This document shows, one piece after another, positions 44,030 through 53,191 of a stretch of 64,000 bases of DNA. Source of the stretch: CALXOJ01 sp034120015 (GTDB lineage Bacteria > Spirochaetota > Spirochaetia > JAFGXN01). The notes beneath the pieces are model-generated. The model made no database searches, was not told the DNA's origin, and saw only the letters and a program-made list of their open reading frames with translations. Numbering within the stretch: the stretch's first letter is position 1; each line of letters begins with the position of its first letter. The translations under genes were made by a program, and so were the position numbers. The stretch is taken from assembly GCA_034120015.1 (NCBI GenBank), contig JAXEIF010000024.1:11190-75189 (forward strand). Direction: 5' to 3'.

Positions 44030-45727
44030 ATGGAAAACGAAACAAATGAATTGCAGAAAGGGTTAATGGAAGCATTAACGGATCAGTCAATCCAAAAAGA
44101 TTCGAAAGAGGTGTACAGAAACGAAAAACTGGACAACATTATCGATCAAATCCACGATTACTACAAAAAAGCAAGAGGAAATGAAGTACCGTCAAACAGA
44201 ATGACATTACAGGAAATTGTTGAGAATGTACACGGCAGAACGATCGAAGAAACGGCAATGCTGCAGCTTAAAGCTCTTTACCGCTCCCTTTTCGGAAAAG
44301 AAAAAGCCAGCGAAGCGGAGAGAAACGTTATCGACAAACTGACGCAGGAAGCTATAGCGGCCAAAAAAGAAGGAAGACCCATTCCGCAAGCCGATTCTCC
44401 GGAAAGAATAGAGAAAGAGTATTCTCTTTTTGCCGGAGAACTTTATGACGCTCTTGCCGGTCCGATCGAAAAAACACCGCAGGGAAAAGAAAAAAGAGCA
44501 CTGGAAAGAGAATTCTTTAAAAAAGACTTGAAATCCATATCAAAAGAAGCACATGAAGTTTATTCGCCGAAAGAATTCGAAGGATTCAACGGCGTGCGGC
44601 TTGTCAATTATCTGTCGGAAAATCCGAATGCATTATCCGATGCTTTCGACCAAATCCTGGCCGCACAGAAAAAAATGGCATCATTGCTCGAAGCAGGCAA
44701 AGAAATAAATCCACAGGAGGAAAAAATGGATCCAAATGAAACAGAATTGGTAGAAGATGAAAAAAACATCTCTAAAGAAGAGTCACCGGCTTATCAGAAA
44801 GCGGTAAACTGCGGCCGTGTCCAAAAAGACCTGCTTAAAGGTTTAAAAGAAAAAGGATACATGGATTTCGGATTTACCAAAAATCTTTACAACCCGGCGA
44901 CAGGAAAAGAGTATGAAGGCTTTTCGAGAGCAGTCCTCAATCAGTATGTACGGGTCACTCATTCGTTTGACGGCCGGTTTATGACGGAAAAGCAAATCAG
45001 CGAATCCGGAACGTACGCCCTCAAAGAAGGAGCCAGACCGATCAATCTGACGTTGACCGAAAGAACCGACAAAACAACCGGCAAACCTTTTGACGGAAAA
45101 GTCCTTAACGGAATGTCTTCATCCGAAATGAAGGAATACATTGCCGAAAATGTCGAGTCGAAAGAAACGATGTTTCAGGTTTACAACGGCCGGGATATCG
45201 AGGGACTGGAAAAGTTTGAAGGCTATGACAAAAGAACAAGCAACGAAATCTCCGAAAAGAACAAACTGATTAAGTATATCGAAAATCAGGGAATATCTCT
45301 GAAAGAGCTGAATGACAGCTCCGTTCCGAAACTTGTCAGTTATGCAATCGAAGCCAGCAAGATCGACAAAATGCCCGAAATGCAGAAAAAAATCTGTTCG
45401 GAAATGCTGTTGCAGAAAGTCAAATCCCGTACCGCTCTGACCCAAGACAAAAACTTCCGGTACATCGGTCAAAACGATGTTGCGAAACTCGAATCTTACT
45501 TCAAAGATAACCGGTATGCCGTATCCAATGCTTATGAAGCTGTCGGAAAACTGGATTATCAAATTCAAAAATCTTTCCAACTGGACAAAAACCGGTCTGT
45601 AGCCGATCAGTTTTGCGAAGAAAAAGGTTTTGTCAAAGCCGATCCTTCCAAGCCGACACTGGCAAAGATGGCCTATCAGCAGGCAGTGCAGGAACACAAA
45701 AAAACCGATCGGGGTATCGGTGATTAA
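44030..45727 (+). CDS. Conjugative-element protein with ArdC-like C-terminal half
   Basis: 565 residues from the ATG at 44030, chosen for its AAGGAG site. An in-frame ATG at 43991 overlaps the previous gene. The N-terminal 230 residues are helical and charged, with no family seen. From about residue 270 the segment NPATGKEYEGFSRAVLNQY, then FMTEKQISESGTYALKEGA, resembles the N-terminal domain of ArdC antirestriction proteins (N-TGxxYxGxN, then W-T-x-x-Q-x-x-x-G-x-x-x-x-x-G). An internal in-frame ATG at 44726 has a perfect AGGAGG site and would give a 334-residue protein with only this half. It may protect incoming DNA from restriction. Confidence 0.65.
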   Translation: MENETNELQKGLMEALTDQSIQKDSKEVYRNEKLDNIIDQIHDYYKKARGNEVPSNRMTLQEIVENVHGRTIEETAMLQLKALYRSLFGKEKASEAERNVIDKLTQEAIAAKKEGRPIPQADSPERIEKEYSLFAGELYDALAGPIEKTPQGKEKRALEREFFKKDLKSISKEAHEVYSPKEFEGFNGVRLVNYLSENPNALSDAFDQILAAQKKMASLLEAGKEINPQEEKMDPNETELVEDEKNISKEESPAYQKAVNCGRVQKDLLKGLKEKGYMDFGFTKNLYNPATGKEYEGFSRAVLNQYVRVTHSFDGRFMTEKQISESGTYALKEGARPINLTLTERTDKTTGKPFDGKVLNGMSSSEMKEYIAENVESKETMFQVYNGRDIEGLEKFEGYDKRTSNEISEKNKLIKYIENQGISLKELNDSSVPKLVSYAIEASKIDKMPEMQKKICSEMLLQKVKSRTALTQDKNFRYIGQNDVAKLESYFKDNRYAVSNAYEAVGKLDYQIQKSFQLDKNRSVADQFCEEKGFVKADPSKPTLAKMAYQQAVQEHKKTDRGIGD

Positions 45728-45740
45728 CACAAATTTTTCA

Positions 45741-45758
45741 GGCGGCTGCAAAGCCGCC
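45741..45758 (+). promoter_or_regulatory. Intergenic hairpin before virD4
   Basis: GGCGGC-TGCAAA-GCCGCC lies 17 bases before the GTG start of virD4 and is not followed by a T run. It could act as a weak attenuator or mRNA-processing stop in the operon. Confidence 0.35.
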
Positions 45759-45775
45759 TCATTGAGGAACAGGCA

Positions 45776-47851
45776 GTGAAAAATTTTACCTTATTGGGAA
45801 TTGTCGTATTTATCATTCTCACAATCGCTTTTTTTATTTCATCCCAGTATGCGGCAGCCGAATTCGGATATCCGGAAAACGGCCATTATGTGGAAGTCGA
45901 TCCGTCAAGCGGTTTAAAAATTTACGCTCCCTATCAAATTATCGTCTGGATGTACTACAACCACATGAATAAAGATCTGGAACAGGTTTTTGCCGTTGCA
46001 ACGAATATCGTTTTTATGGGATTATTCGCTGCTTTTGCTGCCTGCTTTCTGATTTTTCTCAAAAAGAAAGCCAAAAAGAAAAATACTTATTCCCAGGGAG
46101 ACGCCTCCTGGATGACAAAAAAAGAGCTTCTGAAAACCGGTAATTATGACGGTGACGGCGTCGTCTTATGCCAGTCGGCCGATGCCAAAGTCAATATTGT
46201 CGATGCATCGAAAAACTCGATGCATATCAAAAAACCCGGCGCTCTCATCACAGACGACGCTCCGACCCACGATCTGATTGTCGCTCCGACAAGAGGCGGT
46301 AAAGGTGTGGGAACCGTCATTCCCACACTCTGTCACTGGAAACACAGCGTTTTTTGCTATGACATCAAAAGAGAAAACTTCCAGCTGACAGCCGGATACC
46401 GCAATCTTTTTTCTACTGTTTTGAAATTCGATCCGGCAGAAAAAGGATCATTACGGTGGAATCCTCTGCTCGAAATTCGGGTCGGAACAATCAATGAAGT
46501 GTCGGATGCACAGATGATTGCCGAAATCCTCATGAATCCGGACGGCGACAAACAGCCGTCTGATATCTGGTTTGCTTTCGCACGCAAATTGTCTACCGGT
46601 CTTATCCTGTATTTGATTAACAATCCCGCCGAAAATCAGTCGGTTACCGGAATGTATCAAATCCTTTCCTCCGACAAAACCGTTGTCGATAAGCTCAAAG
46701 AAATCGTCGAATTCGATACCGGTAAAGAGCAGATCAACTCAATCATGAGAAGCTATCTCTTTGAATTTATACAGATGGCCGATTCGGAAAAGCAGTTTGC
46801 TGGAGCTATCTCCTCCACACTGCAAAGTCTGGAATTGTATCTTGACCCGATTGTCTCGGAAAATACTTCCTCATCGGATTTCAGCTTGAAGGATCTGATG
46901 AATTCGGACTATCCCGTCAGCTTATATTACTGTGTCCCGCCTTCGGCAGAAGTCCGGATGAGACCGCTGACCCGTCTGATGATATCCTGTCTGCTGTCGG
47001 TGACAACAGAAAAATTGGACAAACCGAAACAACGTCTGCTGATGATGATTGACGAGTTCCCGTCCCTGGGCAAGCTGGAAATTGTCGAAAAAGCACTGGC
47101 CTATGTAGCCGGTTACGGTATTAAGATCTATCTCATTATCCAATCGATCAGTCAGCTCAATAAGATCTACACCGAGAAAAATTCGATTGTCGATAACTGT
47201 CACTGCCAAATGTTTTATGCCACAAACCGGATCGAAGTAGCCAAAGAGATCTCTGAACGAATCGGCAAAACGACAATCCTTGTCGATTCGGTCTCGACAT
47301 CCGGACAACGGACGGAACTCTTCGATAAGGGACAAAGCCGATCCACTCAGGAAGTCGGCAAAGCCTTACTCTCACCGGAAGATGTGATGAAACTGCCTTA
47401 TACAGACGCAATTTTATTTATTTCCGGTCAGAAACCCTATCTGGCAAAGAAAAATGTGTTTTACGATGATCCACGATTTAAAGACAAAGTCAAAATGAAA
47501 CCGCCTGTTCATTTTGACCTGGAATACCTTTTATCCCATCAAAACAAAGATAAGGAGACAAAAAATGAAAATCAAAATGCAAACGAAAACCCGGATTCAA
47601 ACAGTCAAATCGAAATTGACAACAATTTACCGGAAAATAACGGAGAAGATGACCTGTTACTTACAGAAGAAGGGGATTCTGGACTGACAGATTTTTCCGA
47701 AGAAGAAGACTCCGGATTGATGGACTTTTCCGGGGAAACCGGTTTTGACAATTTCGATCCGCAGGATTATACGGAAACACCGGAACCGGACACGGAAGAT
47801 ATAGATGAGAAAATCCGTCAAAACTACGAAGAAATCTTAAATAAAAAATAA
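45776..47851 (+). CDS. virD4: VirD4/TraG coupling protein
   Basis: 691 residues from a GTG with GAGGA eight bases upstream. Two membrane helices lie at about residues 5-24 and 78-98, with a periplasmic loop between. Walker A is APTRGGKGVGT near residue 169 and Walker B is MMIDEFPSLG near 423. The last 110 residues are an acidic, low-complexity tail with near repeats (DSGLTDFSEEE, DSGLMDFSGE), an unusual extension that could bind the basic relaxase. It delivers the relaxase-DNA complex to the channel. Confidence 0.93.
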   Translation: MKNFTLLGIVVFIILTIAFFISSQYAAAEFGYPENGHYVEVDPSSGLKIYAPYQIIVWMYYNHMNKDLEQVFAVATNIVFMGLFAAFAACFLIFLKKKAKKKNTYSQGDASWMTKKELLKTGNYDGDGVVLCQSADAKVNIVDASKNSMHIKKPGALITDDAPTHDLIVAPTRGGKGVGTVIPTLCHWKHSVFCYDIKRENFQLTAGYRNLFSTVLKFDPAEKGSLRWNPLLEIRVGTINEVSDAQMIAEILMNPDGDKQPSDIWFAFARKLSTGLILYLINNPAENQSVTGMYQILSSDKTVVDKLKEIVEFDTGKEQINSIMRSYLFEFIQMADSEKQFAGAISSTLQSLELYLDPIVSENTSSSDFSLKDLMNSDYPVSLYYCVPPSAEVRMRPLTRLMISCLLSVTTEKLDKPKQRLLMMIDEFPSLGKLEIVEKALAYVAGYGIKIYLIIQSISQLNKIYTEKNSIVDNCHCQMFYATNRIEVAKEISERIGKTTILVDSVSTSGQRTELFDKGQSRSTQEVGKALLSPEDVMKLPYTDAILFISGQKPYLAKKNVFYDDPRFKDKVKMKPPVHFDLEYLLSHQNKDKETKNENQNANENPDSNSQIEIDNNLPENNGEDDLLLTEEGDSGLTDFSEEEDSGLMDFSGETGFDNFDPQDYTETPEPDTEDIDEKIRQNYEEILNKK

Positions 47852-48261
47852 TGGCGATGACTGAAAAGAAACGGATTACATTATACGTTGACAAAACTCT
47901 TTTGGATAAATTGGATGCCAAAATCAAAACCGAAGGCGAATCCCGGGTCGATTATTTCGATGCGGTGCTGCGTCGGAATTTGATGTCAAGAAAAGAAAGA
48001 GCAGCCGATATAGAAGACTTCATGAAAATAACCGCTGCCCGACTCAAAAGCGTTGACTCGCAGCAAACAATTATTATCGAAATGCTCTTCCGCATCCAAC
48101 GCTATTTGTTCGATACCATGAATCCGGAAACCTCAAAAAGACTGACTGTCGAATTTTCCGATGAACTGGCCAATTCTCTGATTACCGATAACACCTTTTT
48201 ATCAATTCTTGAGAATTTGACAGCCCATAAAATCGAAAGAGAGGAGAAACTGCAAGGATGA
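47851..48261 (+). CDS. Ribbon-helix-helix-type protein, possible relaxosome accessory
   Basis: 136 residues. The N-terminus (KRITLYVDKTLLDKLDAKI, then GESRVDYFDAVLRRNL) has the strand-helix-helix spacing of ribbon-helix-helix DNA-binding proteins. A helical C-terminal half of about 85 residues follows. It overlaps the virD4 stop by one base and the virB8 start by four. Small proteins of this kind help a relaxase find oriT or regulate the transfer operon. Which applies here is not visible. Confidence 0.7.
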   Translation: MAMTEKKRITLYVDKTLLDKLDAKIKTEGESRVDYFDAVLRRNLMSRKERAADIEDFMKITAARLKSVDSQQTIIIEMLFRIQRYLFDTMNPETSKRLTVEFSDELANSLITDNTFLSILENLTAHKIEREEKLQG

Positions 48262-48932
48262 AGCAGGAAATAAAAAATCAACCGTTAAACGCAAAAGATC
48301 ATTTCGACCTGGCCAGAATCACAAATGACGCCCGGTGGTCAAGTTTCTTTGCCCGAATTAAAGCCTTAAAAGCAATGAATATCGGACTCCTTGTTGTCAT
48401 TGTCTTAATGGTTTTCAACATCATATCCCTGGCCAAAAAACCGAAAGTGATCCCCTATATCGTCGAGATCAACGAATCCGGCCGTATTGCCAATTACGGA
48501 CGGGTATTGCAATACAGCAACACCGATTTACAACCGCAGCTCGTGCAGTTTTATATCGAAAATTTTTTGCAGTCAATCCGTAATATCGATGCCGATCCGG
48601 TTGTCGTCAAACGTAACTGGGCAAACGCTTATAACTACTGCACGGATAAGGCCGCAAACATCTTAAACCGGCTTTATACGGAACGCAAGCCTCTGGATCT
48701 GATGAAAAATATTACGGTCGAAATCCGTTTTACCTCGTACCTGGATAAAAGTGCCCGGGCAAAAGAGATCGAATGGGCGGAAGATACTTATGACACAAAC
48801 GGTATCCGCATCGAAACGAAATATTATCGGGCAATGCTGACATACATTGTCAGTCCGGCCAATGTCTCGACAAAAAATCCCAGCGGCTTTTTTATCGAAT
48901 CCCTGATTATCGGAGAGAAACCGAATGAATGA
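48258..48932 (+). CDS. virB8: VirB8/TrbF channel protein, copy 1
   Basis: 224 residues. A cytoplasmic N-terminus, one membrane helix at about residues 38-58 (MNIGLLVVIVLMVFNII) and a periplasmic domain (KVIPYIVEINESGRI ... NPSGFFIESLIIGE) match VirB8/TrbF. The NPSGxxI segment near the end is a family mark. It links the inner-membrane complex to the core. It is followed by a second gene of the same fold. Confidence 0.87.
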   Translation: MKQEIKNQPLNAKDHFDLARITNDARWSSFFARIKALKAMNIGLLVVIVLMVFNIISLAKKPKVIPYIVEINESGRIANYGRVLQYSNTDLQPQLVQFYIENFLQSIRNIDADPVVVKRNWANAYNYCTDKAANILNRLYTERKPLDLMKNITVEIRFTSYLDKSARAKEIEWAEDTYDTNGIRIETKYYRAMLTYIVSPANVSTKNPSGFFIESLIIGEKPNE

Positions 48933-49572
48933 GACTGACATCGAAATCAATACTTATCTGCATTTACCGCAGCAGGAACAGCAAAAAATCAACGCCAAAA
49001 TCAAAAAGCTGACAGCCTCCTTTTTTCTGCTGGTCATTCTCTGCTGTGCGGTTTCGATCCTCCATTACCTGCTGGCTGTTTCGGAAAGACAAACTTTCCA
49101 AGTCAGTCAAATCGGGTTTTGCGACGAACACATCAAAAACCCGCAGGATTTGACATTCAACGTAACAGATAAAATGATCGAATACCAGATGATCAATTTT
49201 ATCGAGCTGCTTCGTACGGTGCCGGATTCGACGGGCGAAATGATGAGCAATTTTTCGGCAGCACGCCGGTTCTGTATCGGAGAAGCTCAATCCACTGTTG
49301 TCCGGAATTTTTATGACTGGAATGTCTCCGGTAAAATCAAGGAATCGTTTGTCTCATACATCACAATCGAAAATATCAAAAAGAACATCAACAACGAATT
49401 TGAAATCCATTGGAAAGAATCCGTATGGCAGGCCGGCAAGTACAAATTTGAAGTGAGATACTACGGTTATTTTATCTATGAAATAAAAACTCCGGTTTAC
49501 GAAGAAGATTTATTTAGAAATCCGTCCGGAGTTTATATCAAAAAATACTCTTTAGCGAAGGTGTCCGAATGA
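48925..49572 (+). CDS. VirB8/TrbF-like paralogue, copy 2
   Basis: 215 residues. It has one membrane helix at about 33-52 (SFFLLVILCCAVSILHYLL), a periplasmic domain of VirB8 size and the same terminal NPSGVYIKKYSL segment as the preceding protein. Overall identity is low, so the duplication is old. It overlaps its neighbours by 8 and 4 bases. It might form heteromeric VirB8 assemblies. An alternative assignment to a divergent VirB5 is less likely because of the terminal motif. Confidence 0.75.
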   Translation: MNETDIEINTYLHLPQQEQQKINAKIKKLTASFFLLVILCCAVSILHYLLAVSERQTFQVSQIGFCDEHIKNPQDLTFNVTDKMIEYQMINFIELLRTVPDSTGEMMSNFSAARRFCIGEAQSTVVRNFYDWNVSGKIKESFVSYITIENIKKNINNEFEIHWKESVWQAGKYKFEVRYYGYFIYEIKTPVYEEDLFRNPSGVYIKKYSLAKVSE

Positions 49573-50657
49573 AAAAAACAGCTTTATTCCTTTTATTTTT
49601 ATTGATTTTTTCCTGCCAGACCGTACAAAAACCGAACACGTACAAAACGGAAGCCGAAGCGGTCGCAGCCATCCAGCAACTCGAAGAAAGAAAACTTTCT
49701 GCGGATGAAGCCGAACAAAAGGAAATCGATACCGAAATCTCCCAAATTATCAAAGATATGCAGCGCATGCAGCTTATCGAGGTTCCGGTCGAAGTGCCGA
49801 TCCAGAAGTTCGAATCACCGGTTTCGGCAAAAAACGAATATTCAATTAACAAAACATCCAATCTGCTGGCTCAAAACCAGCGGATATCGACACAACAGCT
49901 TGTCGAAGGTAATTTCCATTATTCGGAAATTGTCTATAACTACGTTTCCGGAATCATCTATCCGGTTCATACAACAACACTGCGGGTAACTACCGTCCAG
50001 CTCGAAAAAGGGGAAATGCTGATCTCCTATCTTATCGGAGACAGCATAAACTGGATTCTGACGAATGAGTTTATCAACGGTGTCGTCAACATTTACATTA
50101 AGCCGGCCAAACCCAATATTATCACCAATCTTGTCATTAACACGACAAGACGACGATATGTCCTCAACTTAACCTCCAACTGTAATTATATGCCGACAGT
50201 CCGCTGGAACTACGGACTCTCGACAATGCCGGCTTACAATTATCCGGCACAAACCACAACAGCGGCTGCTGCACCGGCAGAAGAAAACAGGCAGCAGCTG
50301 GCCGAAAAACGAAAAATTCAATATGAAAGGCAGGATGATTTAGTGATGATGGGACTCCTCGATGATGTCAATTTCGATTACGAAGTCAAATACAAATCAA
50401 CCAAAAATTACCGGCCGAAATGGTATCCCGGACGGATTTTTGACGACGGATTTCGCACGTATATCCACATACCCAACCTCGATAAAACTCCGATCCGACC
50501 GGTTATTTTCTCTTCGGATGATAAGGGGAAAGAGTATCACCTGGTTAATTACCGTGTTCTCGGCAAATACTACATCGTCGATACGATAGCCGAAAGACTG
50601 ATTCTGACAACAGAACGGGAAAATAAGAAGGAAACGATTTATATCAACAAGAAGTAA
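49569..50657 (+). CDS. virB9: VirB9/TrbG core protein with a lipobox
   Basis: 362 residues. The signal sequence ends in LIFSC near residue 17, a lipobox, so this VirB9 is predicted to be lipidated. The middle has the VirB9 N-domain beta segments (YNYVSGIIYPVHTTTLRVT, RRYVLNLTSNCNYMP) and the end has the C-domain that contacts VirB7/B10 (FDDGFRTYIHIPN, DTIAERLILTTE). No separate virB7 lipoprotein gene is present, so the lipid anchor may do VirB7's work. It is part of the outer-membrane core ring. Confidence 0.88.
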   Translation: MKKTALFLLFLLIFSCQTVQKPNTYKTEAEAVAAIQQLEERKLSADEAEQKEIDTEISQIIKDMQRMQLIEVPVEVPIQKFESPVSAKNEYSINKTSNLLAQNQRISTQQLVEGNFHYSEIVYNYVSGIIYPVHTTTLRVTTVQLEKGEMLISYLIGDSINWILTNEFINGVVNIYIKPAKPNIITNLVINTTRRRYVLNLTSNCNYMPTVRWNYGLSTMPAYNYPAQTTTAAAAPAEENRQQLAEKRKIQYERQDDLVMMGLLDDVNFDYEVKYKSTKNYRPKWYPGRIFDDGFRTYIHIPNLDKTPIRPVIFSSDDKGKEYHLVNYRVLGKYYIVDTIAERLILTTERENKKETIYINKK

Positions 50658-50661
50658 AATC

Positions 50662-52059
50662 ATGAAAATTGATCCGAATGACAAAGCAGCTCTTGATGCT
50701 GCCGTAAAAAAATCAGACAATTCCTCTTCATCGGCAAAATCGGAGAAAAAATCTCTGTTTGACTTAAACGGTTTCAAAACCAAACTTCAGTCTCTTTTCT
50801 CCGGAACAAAAGAAAAACCTCAGGAAGATGTCAAAACCGAAAAAAGACCCGGAACAAAAGAACGGCCGCAGGGTTTGAAAATCAACGCCAAAGTCCTCAA
50901 AACCGTGTTAATTGCTTTTGTCGCTTTTACTGTCATAGCGATGCTATACGGTATTTTTAAGGAACGCAGCTTTTCGGTCGGCGGCAACGGGGGCGGAGAA
51001 GACCGGATTATGACATCCGTCTCCCCGATAAAAGTCGGTCAAAACGACCGTGTCCGGAAATCGGAAAAAGAGACGATTTATATCAATCAGGGAGGAAACG
51101 CCTCACCCGATCGTCCGACCGAAACACCGACAGCTCCGGCAGTGACAGCCGCTGCAACAGAAAGAGGAACACCGGAAGTCTCGAGAGGAAATGTAACCCC
51201 GGCGATTGTGGCCGAACAGAACGCCGCTCTCAGAGGCCAACCGGTGCAGCTTGTCAATAACCGTCAACAGACTCAGTTATCGAACGGCAACGCAACCGAT
51301 TCTCTGGATGAAGCCAGGCGTTCCGGATTATATCCGTCCGGATTCGATCCGAAGTCGGTATCAATAGCTGCCAATGCCGCCGAAAATATCCAAATCGGCG
51401 GAAATAACCCGATTCAACCGGAAACCGGGAATATCGTCATTGCCCCTTATTCGACAAGGGAAATGGTCTCTCCTTACCAAATCTTTCAGGGAACGATTAT
51501 TCCCATGGTGTTGGTTACCGGTATATGTTCGGATTTACCGTCACAGATTACGGCACGGGTATTGTCCGATGTTTACGATTCGGTTTCCGGACAATATCTG
51601 ATCATTCCCAGCGGATCAACCGTTATCGGAAATTATTCTTCATCCGTTATGTGGGGACAGCAGAGAGTCCTTGTTATGTGGGACAGACTGATCCGTCCCG
51701 ACGGTTCTTCTGTCTTTCTGGGCAGCATGAACGGCGTCGATATGTCCGGATATGCCGGATACAAAGACAAAGTCGATCTGCATATTAAAGAGTTAGCCGG
51801 CCTGCTGACCGTCTCTACCATCATGAATATCGCTTCCGGACAAATCTCTTACCAGGCAGAAAAAAAGCAATCGGAAAAAAATGAACTGGCCGGGCTAATC
51901 GAAGGATTGACCGATTCAAGCATCGATGCCACCGAAACAATCAATTCGATGGCCGAAAAATTTCTGCAACTTCAGCCGACACTGACAATCCGTGCCGGTA
52001 CCCGCTGCAATTTATTTGTCAACAAGGACATCGTATTGGAACCTTACATGGGATATTAG
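50662..52059 (+). CDS. virB10: VirB10/TrbI core protein
   Basis: 465 residues. There is a cytoplasmic N-terminus, a membrane helix near residues 78-95 (VLIAFVAFTVIAMLYGIF), a Pro/Thr/Ala-rich linker (130-190) and the C-terminal TrbI beta-barrel domain (ISPYQIFQGTIIPMVLVTG-like segment, YLIIPSGSTVIGNY, RAGTRCNLFVNKDIVL). It spans the periplasm and gates the outer-membrane pore. It closes the B8-B9-B10 block. Confidence 0.92.
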   Translation: MKIDPNDKAALDAAVKKSDNSSSSAKSEKKSLFDLNGFKTKLQSLFSGTKEKPQEDVKTEKRPGTKERPQGLKINAKVLKTVLIAFVAFTVIAMLYGIFKERSFSVGGNGGGEDRIMTSVSPIKVGQNDRVRKSEKETIYINQGGNASPDRPTETPTAPAVTAAATERGTPEVSRGNVTPAIVAEQNAALRGQPVQLVNNRQQTQLSNGNATDSLDEARRSGLYPSGFDPKSVSIAANAAENIQIGGNNPIQPETGNIVIAPYSTREMVSPYQIFQGTIIPMVLVTGICSDLPSQITARVLSDVYDSVSGQYLIIPSGSTVIGNYSSSVMWGQQRVLVMWDRLIRPDGSSVFLGSMNGVDMSGYAGYKDKVDLHIKELAGLLTVSTIMNIASGQISYQAEKKQSEKNELAGLIEGLTDSSIDATETINSMAEKFLQLQPTLTIRAGTRCNLFVNKDIVLEPYMGY

Positions 52060-52067
52060 GAGGAAAA

Positions 52068-52487
52068 ATGAAAAAACTGCTATCTTGCTTACTGATACTG
52101 ACAATGACCCTGCCTTTGGCTGCCAATCCGCAGGATGATATGACAGAATTGGAAACCTTAATCAAACTCGAAAAACAGCTGAAAAAAGAAGCTGCTGCTT
52201 ATAACGCTCTGGAAGGTTTGCGATATTTGTCGCTTGTCGGGATTGTCGGTGGCGTTGCCCTGGGGTCGACAACGATGACAATGGGAACTCTCGATCTTTT
52301 TGAATCGGAAAAACAAAAAAACACTTTTACGATCTCGACGGTCGTTGTCCTGGGCGTCTCCATCCTCCTCGGTGTCACAACACATGTTGCTGCCAAACGA
52401 CAATACGACCATTTGCTTTTATCTGCTTACGATTATTACGACTACATGGAAAACAATTCGCAATACTTTAAAGGAGACCTCAGATGA
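52068..52487 (+). CDS. Small exported/membrane protein of the conjugation cluster
   Basis: 139 residues. A signal peptide ends near LAAN, followed by a helical segment and two membrane helices (about 55-75 and 85-105). The layout resembles the next gene product (signal, helical part, two membrane segments), suggesting related partners. GGAGG precedes the ATG. It overlaps the next gene by four bases. Family not recognised. Confidence 0.7.
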   Translation: MKKLLSCLLILTMTLPLAANPQDDMTELETLIKLEKQLKKEAAAYNALEGLRYLSLVGIVGGVALGSTTMTMGTLDLFESEKQKNTFTISTVVVLGVSILLGVTTHVAAKRQYDHLLLSAYDYYDYMENNSQYFKGDLR

Positions 52488-52885
52488 AACGATTAACGGT
52501 TTTATTTTTACTGCTTATGTCCGGATTTTGTTTCGGCCAAAGCACGGAAGATATTATCAACAGGATTTCCGGCGATATGGAAGAATCTCTGATCATTGCC
52601 GATAAAGCCAATCAGGCCGAAATTGCCGGAATCGCAACGGCAACCATCCCTCTGATTTTATTTCCGGTATCTCTCTTTGTCCCCGATCCGCATAAAACCA
52701 ATCTGGAAATCTCATATTACACCTTTTCGGCCGCCTCTCTGACTCTCTATTTAACCGGATTCATCATATCGGAAATCCATAAAAACAAAGCCCGAAAGAA
52801 ACTGAAACAATTATATGAATATCAAAAAATTGTTTCCGGAAATTACGAAATCAATAAGGAGTTTAGCTATGAACTTGATGATTAA
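52484..52885 (+). CDS. Small exported/membrane protein of the conjugation cluster, related layout
   Basis: 133 residues with a signal peptide (FLLLMSGFCFGQ), a short helical region and two membrane helices (about 46-66 and 76-98), then a basic helical tail (HKNKARKKLKQLYEYQK). It follows a protein of the same layout. It overlaps the following winged-helix gene by 17 bases. Function unknown. Position suggests an accessory of the transfer channel. Confidence 0.65.
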   Translation: MKRLTVLFLLLMSGFCFGQSTEDIINRISGDMEESLIIADKANQAEIAGIATATIPLILFPVSLFVPDPHKTNLEISYYTFSAASLTLYLTGFIISEIHKNKARKKLKQLYEYQKIVSGNYEINKEFSYELDD

Positions 52886-53189
52886 TACACTCTTTGCCAA
52901 TCGATACGGTTTGGTTGCCGGACTGATACTGACATTTTTATGTGATAATTATTTACAGGTTAAAATCATGAAACCGAAAGAAAATTTTTTTGACGGAGAA
53001 TACTGGTCTTTGATGACCAAACACGCCTTTTATTGCTGGTTCCCTTTTCTCTCTCTTGATGAAATCAAAGCCGCATTGGAAATCCTGTCTCAAAATAAAG
53101 CTATTGAAATTAAACAAATCCAGCGGTTTGAACAAACCTATTTTGCCATCCGTGTTTTTGGAGGCGTTCTGTGTGAAGGAGGTTATTGA
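52869..53189 (+). CDS. Short winged-helix protein, paralogue of the N-domain of the next gene
   Basis: 106 residues from the ATG at 52869, which has AAGGAG nine bases upstream. An in-frame ATG at 52815 is less likely. The segment FFDGEYWSLMTKHAFYCWFP, then LSLDEIKAALEILSQNKAIE, has the same spacing as the N-domain of the following protein (NGRYWMYNSLEAFAAQYP, MSINQIRYALNILKKTGAV). Both look like the winged-helix heads of phage and plasmid replication initiators. It could be a standalone DNA-binding regulator. The C-terminal domain is absent. Confidence 0.6.
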   Translation: MNLMINTLFANRYGLVAGLILTFLCDNYLQVKIMKPKENFFDGEYWSLMTKHAFYCWFPFLSLDEIKAALEILSQNKAIEIKQIQRFEQTYFAIRVFGGVLCEGGY

Positions 53190-53191
53190 TC

